Source of the DNA: Ciborinia camelliae
Lineage: Eukaryota; Ascomycota; Leotiomycetes; Helotiales; Sclerotiniaceae
NCBI GenBank assembly: GCA_025890175.1
Contig: JANPYM010000013.1
Coordinates: 782,645-846,644 of the forward strand
Direction: 5' to 3'
DNA: 64,000 nt
Shown: positions 1 through 12,619 of the stretch, piece after piece
Layout: each line of letters opens with the position of its first letter
Numbering within the stretch: position 1 is the stretch's first letter
The notes under the pieces: model-generated
The model's input: the letters and a program-made list of their open reading frames with translations, nothing else
What the model was told of the DNA's origin: nothing
Database searches by the model: none
Program-made: the position numbers and the translations under genes

Positions 1-697
1 AAAATTAGATATCATCTACCGTATTGTTTTTCCCACCCCCTTTTCATTAATACCTACCTAAGTATCCATCCAGCTCCCAAGTTCCTACCCTCCAACCTCC
101 AAGCCCTAGATAATCTACCGGAGGGGGATGATCAGGCACAAGTCCCAAGATAAAGGTATCTTTCTATCCATGCCTTACCACTCCCGATTCCAAACCATCC
201 ATCCATCTACCCTGCCGCAATTAATGATCGATACCTAGATAATAATCAATCGACCTTCCAGCCTCCAGGAGTTCCAAGGTTCATTCCTTCATACCTACCC
301 TGACAGGGCTCAGTTCGTTCCTTGGGCTGCAGAAGCTTCCCCACTATCTGATGCCTTACGTTCTACCAGACTTCTTACGGAACTACTAGTGTAGGTAGTC
401 GGGTGTAGTACCTACCTAGTGAATAATCCTCCGAAAATCAAATCGAATAATACTGTAATGATAAATTACGAATTTACAATGTTGGAATTTGGAAATCTTT
501 GGCCCCGCTACCTTACCTTCCTTACCTAGGTAGTATCTACTATTTGCTCACCGAGTATACACTACAGGCAGGAACTGTTTCTTACATCAATACCTAATTA
601 GAACTTCCTGAGACTTGACGACGTTGACATTGACGTTGGTGGTTGTCATATCATAAAACTTTTTCCGATGGATGGCGTGGGGAAGGAACTAGGAAGC

Positions 698-732
698 TTC
701 CGTTTCCGTTTCCGTTTCCGTTTTTTTTTTTT
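698..732. repeat. TTTCCG hexamer run followed by T12
   Basis: About four copies of CGTTTC end in a run of twelve T. It is an ordinary microsatellite in host DNA. Confidence 0.8.
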
Positions 733-1732
733 GACAAGTGACAGCGACGGTGACATTGACACTGACACTAACTTAACACTCACAGGTTTTCGCCAACACC
801 CGTCCGAAAGTATGGTTCAGTTCACGCGTGGTTTTGCGCATTTCAAACATATCCATTGGATCAGATTTCGTTCACTAAAAGAACCTTGGAACTGCTTAGG
901 TACATTGATGACATGATTATATAATTATTACATCATTATTCGATAAAATTCTTTTTCGAATGTAATAATGGATGGATGCATGTAATTTATTATATCAACG
1001 TGGCTTATATTGATTATATAACCCCCCCATATCCTATATATATTATTGGAATCCATATATACGGGCTTCAAATCCATACCTTATCCAAGGGGATTCCTAG
1101 AAGTCTGGAACTTGGCTGGACCTTCATTAGGTACCGGTACACTGAACAATCCATCCATCCATTCCAAGGTCCTCAACGTTCCTCGTTCAACGATCCTCGT
1201 CCAACGTTCTTCACTCTATACAAAATTCAGCGTCCAATATCTCAGATATACGCCGAGTACTCAAGACTCAAAAAATGAGTCAAGCCTTAATACCTAACAA
1301 TTTTAGTGGCGGATACTAAGAGTAGGCATTCGTCTATATCTATATGTTTCATTGATATGTTTCATATCGGAGAGGCTGAGACTGAGGCTAAGGCTGAGGC
1401 TGAAAGAGCCTCGTCCAAATTAATCAGCTTTTTCCTTTCCTTTCCTTACCTAGGGCCTACTAGGTACGAACCTCTCTCTCCCATCGAAAAACTTCCACAT
1501 TCCACATTCCACAGTGGATCCCGGGTACAGCCCGATATTGTATTGTCTGAGAACGAACTACCTACCTAATCATTTCCATTTGCTTACCTTACCTTGCCTT
1601 ACCTTTCCTTCCTTAGGTACTGACAATAAAGTAGCATCACATCACATTTCTTCAATCCATCCATCCATTCCGTTGTCGAAAGCTGCATTTCGTTGATTAG
1701 GTAGACTCCAGACTTCGGATCCCAGAGAGAGG

Positions 1733-1803
1733 TGCATGATCTAGAGCTGCATGATCTAGAGCTGCATGATCTAGAGCTGCATGATCTAGAGCTGCATGAT
1801 CTA
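1733..1803. repeat. 15-bp tandem repeat, about 4.7 copies
   Basis: The unit TGCATGATCTAGAGC is repeated almost perfectly. Each unit contains the palindromic core GATCTAGA/TCTAGA. It is a small minisatellite in otherwise unique host DNA. Confidence 0.9.
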
Positions 1804-2205
1804 CATTGGAATCTGCAGTCATGATATGAGTGAGGGCCTAGAGCTCTTTCTTATCTTAGATCATTGATATTGATGCCGTTATGATATGATATGGAATGAA
1901 ATGAAATGAAACGAAACGAAATGGCAATCCGGGCCGGGTTGTTGAACTTGTTGTTTGGTTTGGTTTGTGAATTGCTTACCTGGGTGGGTAGATATCTATA
2001 GGTAAGTAGGTACTGTATAGGTACCTATTTTGCATTGCATTGCGTAGATGGCCGGGGGTATAAGCTTATCTTAATTAAGATTTCTAGTGCATGTATAGGT
2101 AAGTAAGGTAGGTACTAGGTAAGCTGGAAGCTGGAGAGAGAACTGGGAAAATCTCATTTCATTTCATTATATTGATTGATTATTGAGTTATAAATACATT
2201 AAAAT

Positions 2206-2349
2206 TGTTGTAAGAACATGTGAATGTTATACATTCACTGTATAGGGAATATACTACAGATACAGGATTAACATGAAACATTAATTTCGTATTTTATAAT
2301 ATATAATTCCTATACGATTTATATAGATATTATATACAATAATATAATA
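2206..2349 (+). repeat. Element H 5' LTR (144 bp)
   Basis: This pairs base for base in length with 45509-45652. Differences between the two are almost all transitions in both directions, as RIP produces. The sequence just inside (from about 2350, GTTATAATATTCGG) has the position and look of a Copia primer-binding site. Element L carries a similar GGTTATGAGCCCGG in the same place. Confidence 0.85.
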
Positions 2350-3901
2350 AGTTATAATATTCGGTTTTAGTATATTTATTTAAAACAATTTTTTGCTTTT
2401 TATATATATCAATTATTTTTTAAATATAATTATAATAATATTTGTAATAACAAAATAAAAATTAATTATAATTTTCAAAAAAAAAATTTAAACAAAATTT
2501 AAAAATTTTGTTTTATTTATTTTTATTATTATAAAAATAATTAATATTATTAAAAATATGAAAGATAAATTTAATTTTAAAAAAATTAATGATTATAAAA
2601 ATTAAAAAAATATATAATTTTACTTTTTTAATTTTAAACTTTAATATTAATAATATTTATTATTTTAATTTTTTTTTTTTTAAAAAAAAATATAATATTA
2701 TAGATATATAAAATTATTTTTATAAATATAATATAATTATATATTTTTAATATATTATAAAAATTTGAAAATAATTTCATTTTGTAATTTTTAATCCGAA
2801 AATATAGATTTTATAATAATTCTTTAAACAATTTTTATATTTTTAATAACAAATTTTTTTAAATATTAAATTAATTAATAATAAAAAAGTTTATTAATAA
2901 TTTTTTATTAAAATTTTTAAATTTTTAAATTAATAATAAATTAAAAAATTTATTATTAATTTTAATTTATTATTTTAAAAAATTATAAACATTTTTGATA
3001 TAACAAAAAATTTATTATTTTTGTAATAACAAATTTTATTAATAATTATAATTTTTATTAAAGCAAAAATAATTATAAAAATTATTATAATAATTAAAAT
3101 AATAATAATTAAAATAAATTATTTTGAAAAAAATAATAATAATAAAGGTTTTAATAATAATTGAGATTATAATAATGATATGAATAAGTTATAAAAAATT
3201 AGTATTGTTTTTGTTTAAAAATAAATTATTATTAAAAAAACTATTAAATATTTATAAAAATATAAAAAAGAATTTGTGATAAAAAAAAAAAAAAAAAATA
3301 AAGATAATAAAGAGGTTAAAATTAATATTATTAATAATTAATATAAAAATATTATTTATTTAAATTATATTATACATATAATTAATTTTAATATTAATTA
3401 AATATTTAATTTTAATTTTAATATTTTTTAATATTTTATTAATTAAATTAATAATTTTAAATATATTTAATATTAATTCTTTTTCAAAAATATAAAAATT
3501 GTTAATAATATTGTTGAAGATCATATCACTATACCATATTCACTATAGTATGACCGAGGTCTACCCCACCTCCTAAAGTAGCTTAGCTTCTTATTGTATA
3601 GTACCCACTACCTACTTTACAGTTCCTGTACATAGCTTTAGTCTACACACACAATACACATACTACATGTTCAATAAATATATATATTCAAAATATTGTT
3701 TTTGAAAAAGTCGAAATTGAAAATTTTGAATTTTTTAAAATATAATTAATATTTAATTTTGGAATAATTTAGTTTATATTAATTAATATTTTTTTTAATT
3801 TTAATTACAAAATCATTTTTAAAAAAGATTTTGTTTTTTATTAAAAATTTGATTAATTATATTTTATTATTAAATAAATCAAGAATTTATATATTATAAA
3901 T
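2350..3901 (+). pseudogene. Element H 5' internal region (gag relic)
   Basis: Very AT-rich DNA without an open frame. From about 3.1 kb it is recognisably the same sequence as 52.1-52.56 kb of Copia A, including the parts on both sides of the solo LTR at 3512-3676. This identifies it as decayed gag-region sequence of a related Copia element. Nothing more specific can be read from it. Confidence 0.6.
3512..3676 (+). mobile_element. Solo LTR, family A (165 bp)
   Basis: It begins TGTTGAAG and ends TTCAATA, and is flanked on both sides by AATAT (3507-3511, 3677-3681). It keeps much of its GC content, including the stretch GACCGAGGTCTACCCC, unlike the DNA around it. Family A LTRs occur at least seven times in the window and are the LTRs of the Copia element at 49847-55709. 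Confidence 0.88.
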
Positions 3902-5264
3902 TGTTGGAACAAATATCAGTGAATACGGCACACGACTAGGCACGTGACTAGGCACTAGGCACTAGGCACTAGCGCGTACCACGCCTATATAGTTCACCTC
4001 TTCCCATACCCTCTTAACTAAAACATTATTAATACTATAAAGATTTATATTTATATTATTAATCATCTTATTTTCGTATATACGTATATTTATATCCCTT
4101 AATATAAATCGATATTAATTAATTATTATTTCTTTTTTGAATATAAATTTATTTTAATTTTAAATTTTACAAATTAATTACATTTATTAAAAAAAGTTTA
4201 ACTTAGTTATTATAAAACATTATTAATATTTATATATAAATAATTTAATAAAATATTAATAAATGTTTTTTATAAAATTAAAGAAAATTCAAAAAGTTTA
4301 GATTCTAATTATTTTGATATAAAAAATATTGTTAGTATTAAGTATACTATTATAATTTAAATATATTATATTTTTTAATTTAATGTTATTTATTAAAAAT
4401 TAATTTATTTTTTATATATTTATTATATATATATAATTCGAAATTAAGTATTTTAATCTACAAATTTTATTTATTTTTTATTTTTTTATTTTCAATTAAA
4501 CTTCAAAAATCTACAAATTTTATTTATTTCTCTATTTTTTATTTTTTATTAAATTTTAAAAATCTATAAATTCTATTATTTCATTTTTTGATTTTTTATC
4601 TTCAAATCGAACTTCAAAATATAAATCTTTTAATTAAGCCCTTTTACTATTTTGTCAATTTCGAAATATTTAATATATTTCCCCTTTTTTAAATTTAATA
4701 TTTTCCTTTATTTTATTTTTAAATTTAATATTTTTTATTTTATTTTATTTTTTCAAATTTAATCTTATTTTATTTTCAAATTCCATTTTTTTATTATTTT
4801 CAAATTTAATTTTTTATTTTTTCAAATTCAATTTTTTTATTATTTTTAAATTCGATTTTTTATTTTTTCAAATTCAATTTTTTATTATTTTTTCAAATTT
4901 AATTTTTATTATTTTTTCAAATTCAACCTTTATTATTTTTTTAAATTCGATTTATCTTTTATTATATTTATTTAAAAATATAATATATCAATAATTTTTT
5001 TATATTATTTATATTATTTTTATATTTATATATATTTTATATAATTTTATATTTCGATTTTATAATTCAATTTTATATTTTAAATTTTAAAATTTTATTT
5101 TGATTTTAAAATCTTTTTTAATCTTAAAATTTTATTTTAATTTTAAGTTTAAATTTATTTAATAAAGTATAATATAATTAAAAGTCAATTTCTTTTTTTT
5201 TTTATTTTAATATAATAATAAAAGGATTAATAAGCTAATTATTATATAAAATATTTATTTTAAT
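3902..5264 (+). repeat. Repeat I, copy 1 (about 1.36 kb, LTR-like start)
   Basis: It starts TGTTGGAAC and is followed by a GC-rich 100 bp carrying CACGTG (3941-3946), a GGCACTA 7-bp tandem repeat and a TATATAG box (3986-3992). After that comes AT-rich sequence with a TTTTATT/TTCAAATT minisatellite. The same sequence recurs at 5486-6992 in direct orientation, separated by only about 220 bp. Copy 1 keeps C and G at many places where copy 2 has T and A. It could be the left LTR of an element with long LTRs and a tiny interior, but I could not find a matching target duplication. Confidence 0.65.
4680..4960. repeat. Minisatellite inside repeat I copy 1
   Basis: Imperfect tandem units of roughly 20-25 bp built from a T/A run followed by TTTTCAAATT. 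The matching array in copy 2 lies near 6255-6480. Confidence 0.6.
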
Positions 5265-5485
5265 ATTATATAGTATAATACAATAATACAATTTAAATTA
5301 TTATATAATAAAATTAGTAATTAATTATATATATAATTATATAATATTAATATAATAAAAAAATAAAATAAAAAATAAAACTAAAAATAAAATATATAAA
5401 TATATAGGTATATAAATATTTGGATATAAAATATATAGATAAAATTATATATATTTAAAAATTCTTTTTTTTTAAAAATTATTAA

Positions 5486-6992
5486 TATTAAAATATATAT
5501 TAATAAATATAATATATAATTAAATATATAATTAGATATTAGGTATTAAATATTAGCATGTACTATATCTATATAGTTTATTTTTTCCTACATTCTTTTA
5601 ACTAAAACATTATTAATACTATAGAGATTTATATTTATATTATTAATTACCTTATTTTTATATATACATATATTTATATCTTTTGATATAAACTAATACT
5701 AATTAATTATTATTTATTTTTTAAATATAAATTTATTTTAATTTTAAATTTTATAAATTAATTAAATTTATTAAAAAAGATTTAATTTAATTATTATAAA
5801 ATATTATTAATATTTATATATAAATAATTTAATTAAATATTAACAAATATTTTTTATAAAATTAAAAAAAATTTAAAAAGTTTAGATTTTAATTATTTTA
5901 ATATAAAAAATATTATTAATATTAAATATATTATTATAATTTAAATATATTATACCTTTTAATATAATATTATTTATTAAAAATTAATTTATTTTTTATA
6001 TATTTATTATATATATATAATTTAAAATTAAATATTTTAATCTATAAATTTTATTTATTTTTTAATTTTTTATTTCCAATCGAATTTCAAAAACCTACAA
6101 ATTTTATTTATCTTTTGATTTCTAATCTCTAATCAAATTTTAAAAATCTATAAATTCTATTATTTTATTTTTTAATTTTTTATTTTCAAATCGAATTTCA
6201 AAATATAAATCTTTTAATTAAACCTTTTTATTATTTTATTAATTTTGAAATATTTAATATACTTTTTTTTTCAAATTCAATATTTTCCTTTATTTTATTT
6301 TCAAATTCAATACCCCCCTTTTCTATCTTATTCTTCAAATTTAATTCTATTTTATCTTCAAATTTAATTTTTTTATTATTTTTACATTTAATTTTTAATT
6401 TTTTCAAATTTAATTTTTTTATTATTTTCAAATTTAATTTTTAATCTTTTTAAATTTAATTTTTATTATTTTTTTAAATTTAATTTATCTTTTATTATAT
6501 TTATTTAAAAATATAATATATTAATAATTCTTTTATATTATTTACATTATTCCTATATTTATACATACCTTATATAATTTTATATTTCGATTTTATAATT
6601 CAATTTTACATTTCAAATCTCAAAATTCTATTTTAACTTTAAAACCTTTTTTAACCTTAAAACTTTATTTCGATTTCAAATTCAAATTTGTTTAATAAAA
6701 TATTGTCATACGCATCACATAGGATCATGAAAGTAAAATCGTAGATATACAATCTGATAAAAGAACTATATTGAAAAAGAAAGGATCCTCTTGGAAAGAA
6801 CACTATCTAATATAGACGTTGATCATGTGACCATGGTGATTACATGATCAATCACGTGACTGTGATCTACTAGGCAGGGGCCTTGGCGTGACAAATATAA
6901 TATAATTAAAAATCAATTTTTTTTTTTTTTTTTTTTAATATAATAATAAAAAAATTAATAAATTAATTATTATATAAAATATTTATTTTAAT
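5486..6992 (+). repeat. Repeat I, copy 2 (RIP-mutated, split by MITE C)
   Basis: It aligns with 3902-5264 from its first base. In the first 100 bp almost every C of copy 1 is T here and almost every G is A, so even the CACGTG and GGCACTA repeats become ATATAT-like. A family C MITE (6703-6894) sits inside and is absent from copy 1, which gives the empty site. Copy 2 is therefore the more heavily mutated twin. Confidence 0.65.
6703..6894 (+). mobile_element. MITE family C, copy 1 (192 bp)
   Basis: It begins TTGTCATACGC and ends TTGGCGTGACAA, so the outermost 6 bp (TTGTCA/TGACAA) are inverted. ATA flanks both sides, and comparison with the empty site in repeat I copy 1 gives a 3-bp target duplication. 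The interior carries a near-palindrome (GATCATGTGACCA... GATC). No coding capacity. It is hardly mutated although it lies in RIP-drained DNA. Confidence 0.88.
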
Positions 6993-7644
6993 CTCTAATA
7001 TACATATTTTAAAACACCTCATTAATTATACGAAACCGATATTGATTAAGTAATTCAAAAATATGTAAAGTCTATATAGAAACATTATTATTAAAATAAA
7101 AATGAAAAGTTTGTAAAAAAAAAAAAAAAAAAAAAAAAATCAATATATAAATTTAAATGTAAATATAATATAATATTTTATTAATTATAAATTTTTTAAT
7201 TATTTAATTTTTGTATTTATATAATATACAATTATTAAATAATTGGTTTTTGATAATTTTTAAAATATTTTTTTTATATTCAATAATATTAAAAGTCAAA
7301 AAGTTTTCAAATTTTAGTATAAATTTAATATTAATTGGTTAAATAATATTTTGTAAATTTGATTTTATTTTATTATTATTTTTTTATTTTTTTTATTTTT
7401 TTTTATTTTTAAATTAAAGGATTTATATTTTTAATTTTATATTATAATTTTAAGTTGAAGAATTTATAATATATAATATATAAACGAATATATTTTTTGT
7501 GTTTTGATATAATAAATATAGATAAAAAAAATGTAAGTTTATTGTTTTTATAATATATTTATATTTATTTTATAATTATTTTTATATATTTTTATTGTTT
7601 TTTTATATATTTTAATTAGTTTTTTATTTTTATTATATATATTG
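6993..7644. other. AT-rich relic DNA, no gene
   Basis: Probably the H interior, or a tail of repeat I, up to the J insertion at 7645. A pure run of 25 A occupies 7115-7139 and could be the tail of an RNA-derived insertion, but no convincing target duplication is visible. Confidence 0.4.
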
Positions 7645-7820
7645 TGTTGAGAGTAGCCAGGGCTGTATAAGCCATACGGACTGTAAAGTGGTCTATAGGC
7701 CTAATACGGTCTAACATCCTATTTTAAGTTTAAATAGTATATAAGGTTTAATCTTAGTTTTATAATAATTTTAAATAATATTATATAATTTGTATTTTTA
7801 TGTAATTTATTTTTTCAATA
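7645..7820 (+). repeat. Element J 5' LTR (176 bp)
   Basis: GC-rich at its start (TAGCCAGGGCTGTATAAGCC) and AT-rich later. It ends with the non-canonical TTCAATA. The following GATTATAAACCTGG is the likely primer-binding site. Confidence 0.87.
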
Positions 7821-10800
7821 GATTATAAACCTGGATATGTTAAGCTGACAAATAAATTCCTAATTACTTTTAATTTACTTATTTTATCCTATATATTTTT
7901 TATATTTTTTTATAAAACAAAAAAAAACTTAAAACGTTTAATAAAAAAATATTAAATATAATAAAAGAAAATTAATATTTAAAATATTGTAAAAAATTAA
8001 TGTTTACAAAAAGAAAATAATAAATCGAAAAGATTAATTTTTATAATTAGATTTTTTTTAGATTTATTTATAGATTTTGTAATGATAATGTTGTATTTAA
8101 AGGAATTATAGGAAATTGCAAAGTTTTTTGTTAACAAAACTGAAAACGATATTAAAAATAAATAAAACAAAAAAAAACCCAATTTACTTTTAAATCAATT
8201 TCAAAAAAAAAATATTTTTTATAATATTATATTAGAGTTAGAAGATTTGATATCTTAATTATTTTTTTTTATATAAAAAGATTTATTATCAATATAATAA
8301 AATCTATTAGTATTTAATATAGCTTCAAATTCTGATTTAGAAGTTATTATAGTTTTTAATAATTTAATATTTTTATATAAATTTTATTTTAAAAAAATAA
8401 AGAATTATAATATATAATTCGAAAATATTATAAATATTGTTAAAATAAATAATATATTTGATTATTTATAAATTTCGAAATTTATCGATTTTTATAATAA
8501 AAAAGATAATCGAAAAAATATTGTTGTTGGGATAATTAATAAAATTCAATTATAAAATTATTAAATTATTAAAAATTTTAGGATGTCATATTGTATTAGA
8601 AATTTTGTTAATAATATTAAATTATTGTTTATTAAAGAATATATAAAAACCAAAAATATATTAAAGAAATTTAAAAATTAATATAAAAAACCCAATTATT
8701 ATTTATATATAAATAAATAGGATTATTTTTTTTAAATAAATTTTAATAATTTTAATTTAATTAATAAGTTTATTATAAAATATAAATTTTATATAATAAA
8801 ATTAACAAATCTAAATATTAAACTTTTTAATCTAAATTATTATATTCAATTTATAATCAAAACCTTCAAATATCTTTTTATTTAAATTAATAAAAATTTG
8901 TATTAAATTTATTATAATTGTCGCGATTTGGGGCACGTGACCTCCGGTCACGTGACTCCGCTAGCGGCCGCACCGCCCGCGCAGCGGGTGCATATAAGGA
9001 TCGCGTACTTCGTACCCGATCCCAGTATGCTTTACAATACAACTTATTTACTATATACTATTGATCAATAGTTACTTATCACCGAGTAACCGAACCAACA
9101 ATAATAATAAAAATAAACTTTTAAATCTTAAAAAACTTTTAATTGATTTTATTAATAAAATATAAAAAAATAATAATCTTAATAATAATAAAATAATTTT
9201 ATTCAAAAATAAAATTTAAAAAACAAATTAAAATCAAAATAAAAAATTTAGATTTAAAAAAAAAAAAGGATTAAAATTTTTAGAATTATTAAAATTATTA
9301 TAATTTAATATTAATAACAATAAATATAATTATTATAATATATTTTTTACATTCAAATTTTATATAAATATTTGTTTTAATAATCTAAAAAATATTATAA
9401 CAAAAAAAACTTAAAAAAAAAAATACAAAAAAAATAAATATAATATAATAAATATAGAAAATCTAAAAATAAATTTGAAGCAAATAATAATTTAAACTTA
9501 AATTTTGACTTTAATATTGATTTAGATTTTGGTTTTGGTTTTAGTTTTAACTTTAATATTAAAATAAATTTCAAAATGAAAATAAATTCTTTCTTTTTAT
9601 TATTATTTGATTTTTTTTTAAATTTTTAAATTTCAATTTTATATATAATATTATTAAACTTTTTAATTTTTTTAACTTTTTTTAATAATTAAAATATTTG
9701 AAATAATTATATATAGAAAATATAATTTTTTGATATAAATACTTTATTTTATTGTTTATAAAATAAAAATAATTTTAAAATCTATCAAAAGTTTTTAAAT
9801 AAAAAAACAAATTTTTTAATATTAATATTAATAAATGGTTTTATTATTTTTAAAAAAATTAAAACAATTGTTTTTAAATATATTATATTAAATTGTTTAA
9901 TTAATTTTATTTTTTTATTAAATAATTTTTATTTTATTAATTTATTTATTAAATTGGTTTTGGAATATAAAATGTAAATTAAAAAAATATATATTGAGTT
10001 TAATAAAAATAATAATAATTTAGATATAGTTTATAATAAGGATTAAAATTATTTTTTTTAAATTAATTAATATTTTTATATTTTAATATTAAAAATATTA
10101 ATTATTTGAAAAGCTTTATTAGTTATTTTGTTTTATATTATAAATATTTAATTAATAAAAATATAGTATAAATATTTTGGATATTTTTTTTTAAAAAATA
10201 TTAAAAATATTTAAAAAAATATTTAAAGTTTGTTTTTAAAAATTTTAGATAATTATTCGAAAAATAAAATCTGCAAATTTTATAAATTTAGAAAATTTTG
10301 TTGTATATAATAAAAAAATGTTAATTTTTATATTATAAAATTTTTTGAGAAAATAAATATTGATATTGTTAAGATTTATTTTATTAATATTAATAATTAT
10401 AAATATATAATTTTGTTTATTAATAATAATATTTATAAATAAATTGTATTTATTTATAAAAAAAAAGGTAGAGTTAAGAAAGTTATTTATATTATAAATA
10501 AATAAATGTTTATATAATATGGTATAATGATTTTAATATAGAGATTTAATAGAGGTAATAAATATGGACGATATAAGTTTAATTGGATGATTAAGGATTT
10601 AGGGTTTTATTTTAAATTTATAATTTTTTATATTTTGAATTAAAATGGGGTATTTAAATATTTTATTTATATAGTTTTTAATAAGGTATAATTTATTTTT
10701 AATGAAATAATAATTTTATATATTTTTTAATCAAAGGTTTTTTGAAGCATAATTTATATTATAAATCGGATTATAATTCAATCTTTATTTAACAAAATTA

Positions 10801-12264
10801 TTTTATACAAAGTTTATATAAATTATATTTATTTTAATATAAATAATTAATTAAATATTTTTTATTTATAAATGTTTAATAATATTGTTTATATTTATAT
10901 TTTGAAAAAATGTTGTATTATAAATAAAAAATTTGTTTTTCGAATTGAGAAAAGTATTTTTATTAATTTTAAAAAAATTTATATTTATCAAATATTTATT
11001 TTTATTTGTATGATTAATAAGATTATTCGTTTTTTTAATATTTGTTTTAATAAATTAGATTTTTTGATTAATTTAATTAATAATAATAATAATTTAGGCA
11101 AATATTAAAATTAAAAAAAACTAAATAATAATTTAATATTTTTGAATAATTTTATTTATATTTAATTAAATAAATTAATTATTAATATTAAAAATTATTT
11201 AAATATTATAAATAATTATATATTATTTAATTATAAAAATTAATTTAATCAAATTAATATTAATAAAATATTAAAATTCAATCAAAAATATAATTAAAAA
11301 TATCCCAAAAATTTAAAAAATAAAAAAATTATTAATAAAAAAATAAACAATATAATAATATAAATATTATAATAATATTATATTATTATTTATATAATTT
11401 GTATAATAATAATAATTAATATCAAAAATAATTTTAAAATATTTAATAAAATTATAAAATTATTTAATAAAACTAAATAAATAAAATTAATTAAAATTAA
11501 ATATAAATGGATTTTTAACAACAAAACCTTTAAATTTGTTTAAAAATCAAAAAATCAAAAATCAAAAAACTTTTATAATAAAATAATTTATAAACAAAAA
11601 TGAAATAAAAAAAGTAATATTAAAAAATATAAAACTTATTGGATTATATAAAGTTTTAAATAATATTATAAATTAAATTTCGATTAAATTTTTACAAAAA
11701 TTTATAAAAATATTTTTTAAAAAATAATTTTAATAATTATTATTTATTTTCAATTAAAAATATATTAAATAAATATAATTACAATATTTTTGAATATTAT
11801 TATACTAAATAATTTATTAATCTATATCGAATTATTATTATATTAAAAACAAAATAAAGTTTAGTTTAAACAATCAAAAAAAAATCTTAAAAATAGAATT
11901 TGAATATATCAATTATTTAAGACTTTATATAATTTGAAATAAATATTAAGATAATAATAAAAGATTTTATATTTTATACTTATTTAATTTGATTTTATAT
12001 TAATAAAAACAAATAATTATATTTATCTTAATTATAATAAAAAAACAATAATAATAATATATATTAATAATTTTTTTATAATCAAAAAAACAAATATATA
12101 TAATATTTTAAAAAAAAAATTAATAAAAAAGTTTCAAATAAAAAACTTAAAAACAATCTTATATTTTCTAAAAATTCGGATTTATTATAATATACAAAAT
12201 AAAATAATCATTTTTTATCAAAATTCCTATACTAAATTTTTTTTTACAAAATTCGATTTTAAAC
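7821..12264 (+). pseudogene. Element J gag-pol relic (Copia integrase and reverse transcriptase)
   Basis: No start-to-stop frame survives, but the plus-strand frame of 10629 stays legible for more than 1.4 kb. At 10629-10652 the codons read as the Copia integrase motif YTPxQNGV, with CCG changed to TTG and CAA to TAA. At 10872-11108 there are 78 codons without a stop, and they resemble the end of a Copia integrase (NKIIR and a following VRFDE-like segment). At 12060-12071 the catalytic YVDD reads YINN, followed by FFII. All three positions are multiples of three apart, so the damage was by substitution. The 3' part of pol continues after G at 26838-28243. Solo LTR D (8919-9100) interrupts the upstream gag part. 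Confidence 0.75.
8919..9100 (+). mobile_element. Solo LTR, family D (182 bp, GC-rich)
   Basis: It runs from TGTCGCGATT to ACCAACA with the canonical TG/CA ends and is flanked by ATAAT on both sides (8914-8918, 9101-9105). Inside are a perfect hairpin of two CACGTGACC/GGTCACGTG arms around TCC (8934-8954), a NotI-like GCGGCCGC, and a TATAAGG box (8993-8999). I see no second copy in the window and no sign of RIP. Confidence 0.9.
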
Positions 12265-12269
12265 ATTTA

Positions 12270-12619
12270 TATTACAGACCTAAAGGCAATAAAAACAAAA
12301 AAAATATTTGGACATAAAATTCAGACTTAAAGCCGATATACCGACGATCGTTAATATTTGATGACAATTAACAGCGAATCTTTGGTGTAATATTTAATTT
12401 GTAAAATATTAATATATATAAAATAGGTTTATATAATTAAATAAAGAGGGTTTTAAAAATTTGTAAAGCTTTATATTAAGTAAAACATTATTGTTTAAAT
12501 AATAATTAATAATATATTATCGATTATTTAAAAAATAATAAAGATTTTATTTAAAAAATAATAAAAAATCTTAAAATTATTATTGATTTAATTAATTCCT
12601 TATATTTTCTATTTTAACA
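12270..12619 (+). repeat. Element G 5' LTR (350 bp)
   Basis: Same length as 26483-26832. It shares the stretches AAAAATATTTGGACAT and CGATCGTTAATATTTGA with that copy, apart from transitions. Confidence 0.87.

Larger units (their letters stand above)
1..2205. other. Host intergenic flank, microsatellite-rich, no gene recognised
   Basis: This stretch has ordinary base composition, in sharp contrast to what follows. It is full of short CCTA/TAGG, ATCC and TTCC runs. The open frames in it are short (at most about 100 codons), low in complexity and not recognisable as proteins, so I call no gene. Its right end, AAAAT at 2201-2205, is the left copy of the target duplication of element H and marks the original insertion point. 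The CCTA/TAGG texture resembles intergenic DNA of Sordariomycetes, but that taxonomic reading is only an impression. Confidence 0.6.

Noticed and set aside
1..620. Subtelomeric or telomeric repeat in the CCTA runs
   Set aside because: The motif is CCTA/CCTAC microsatellite scattered in unique sequence, not a TTAGGG array.
668..1696. Several open frames of 60-100 codons in the left flank
   Set aside because: Short, overlapping in different frames, microsatellite-driven, with no recognisable domain or splice structure.
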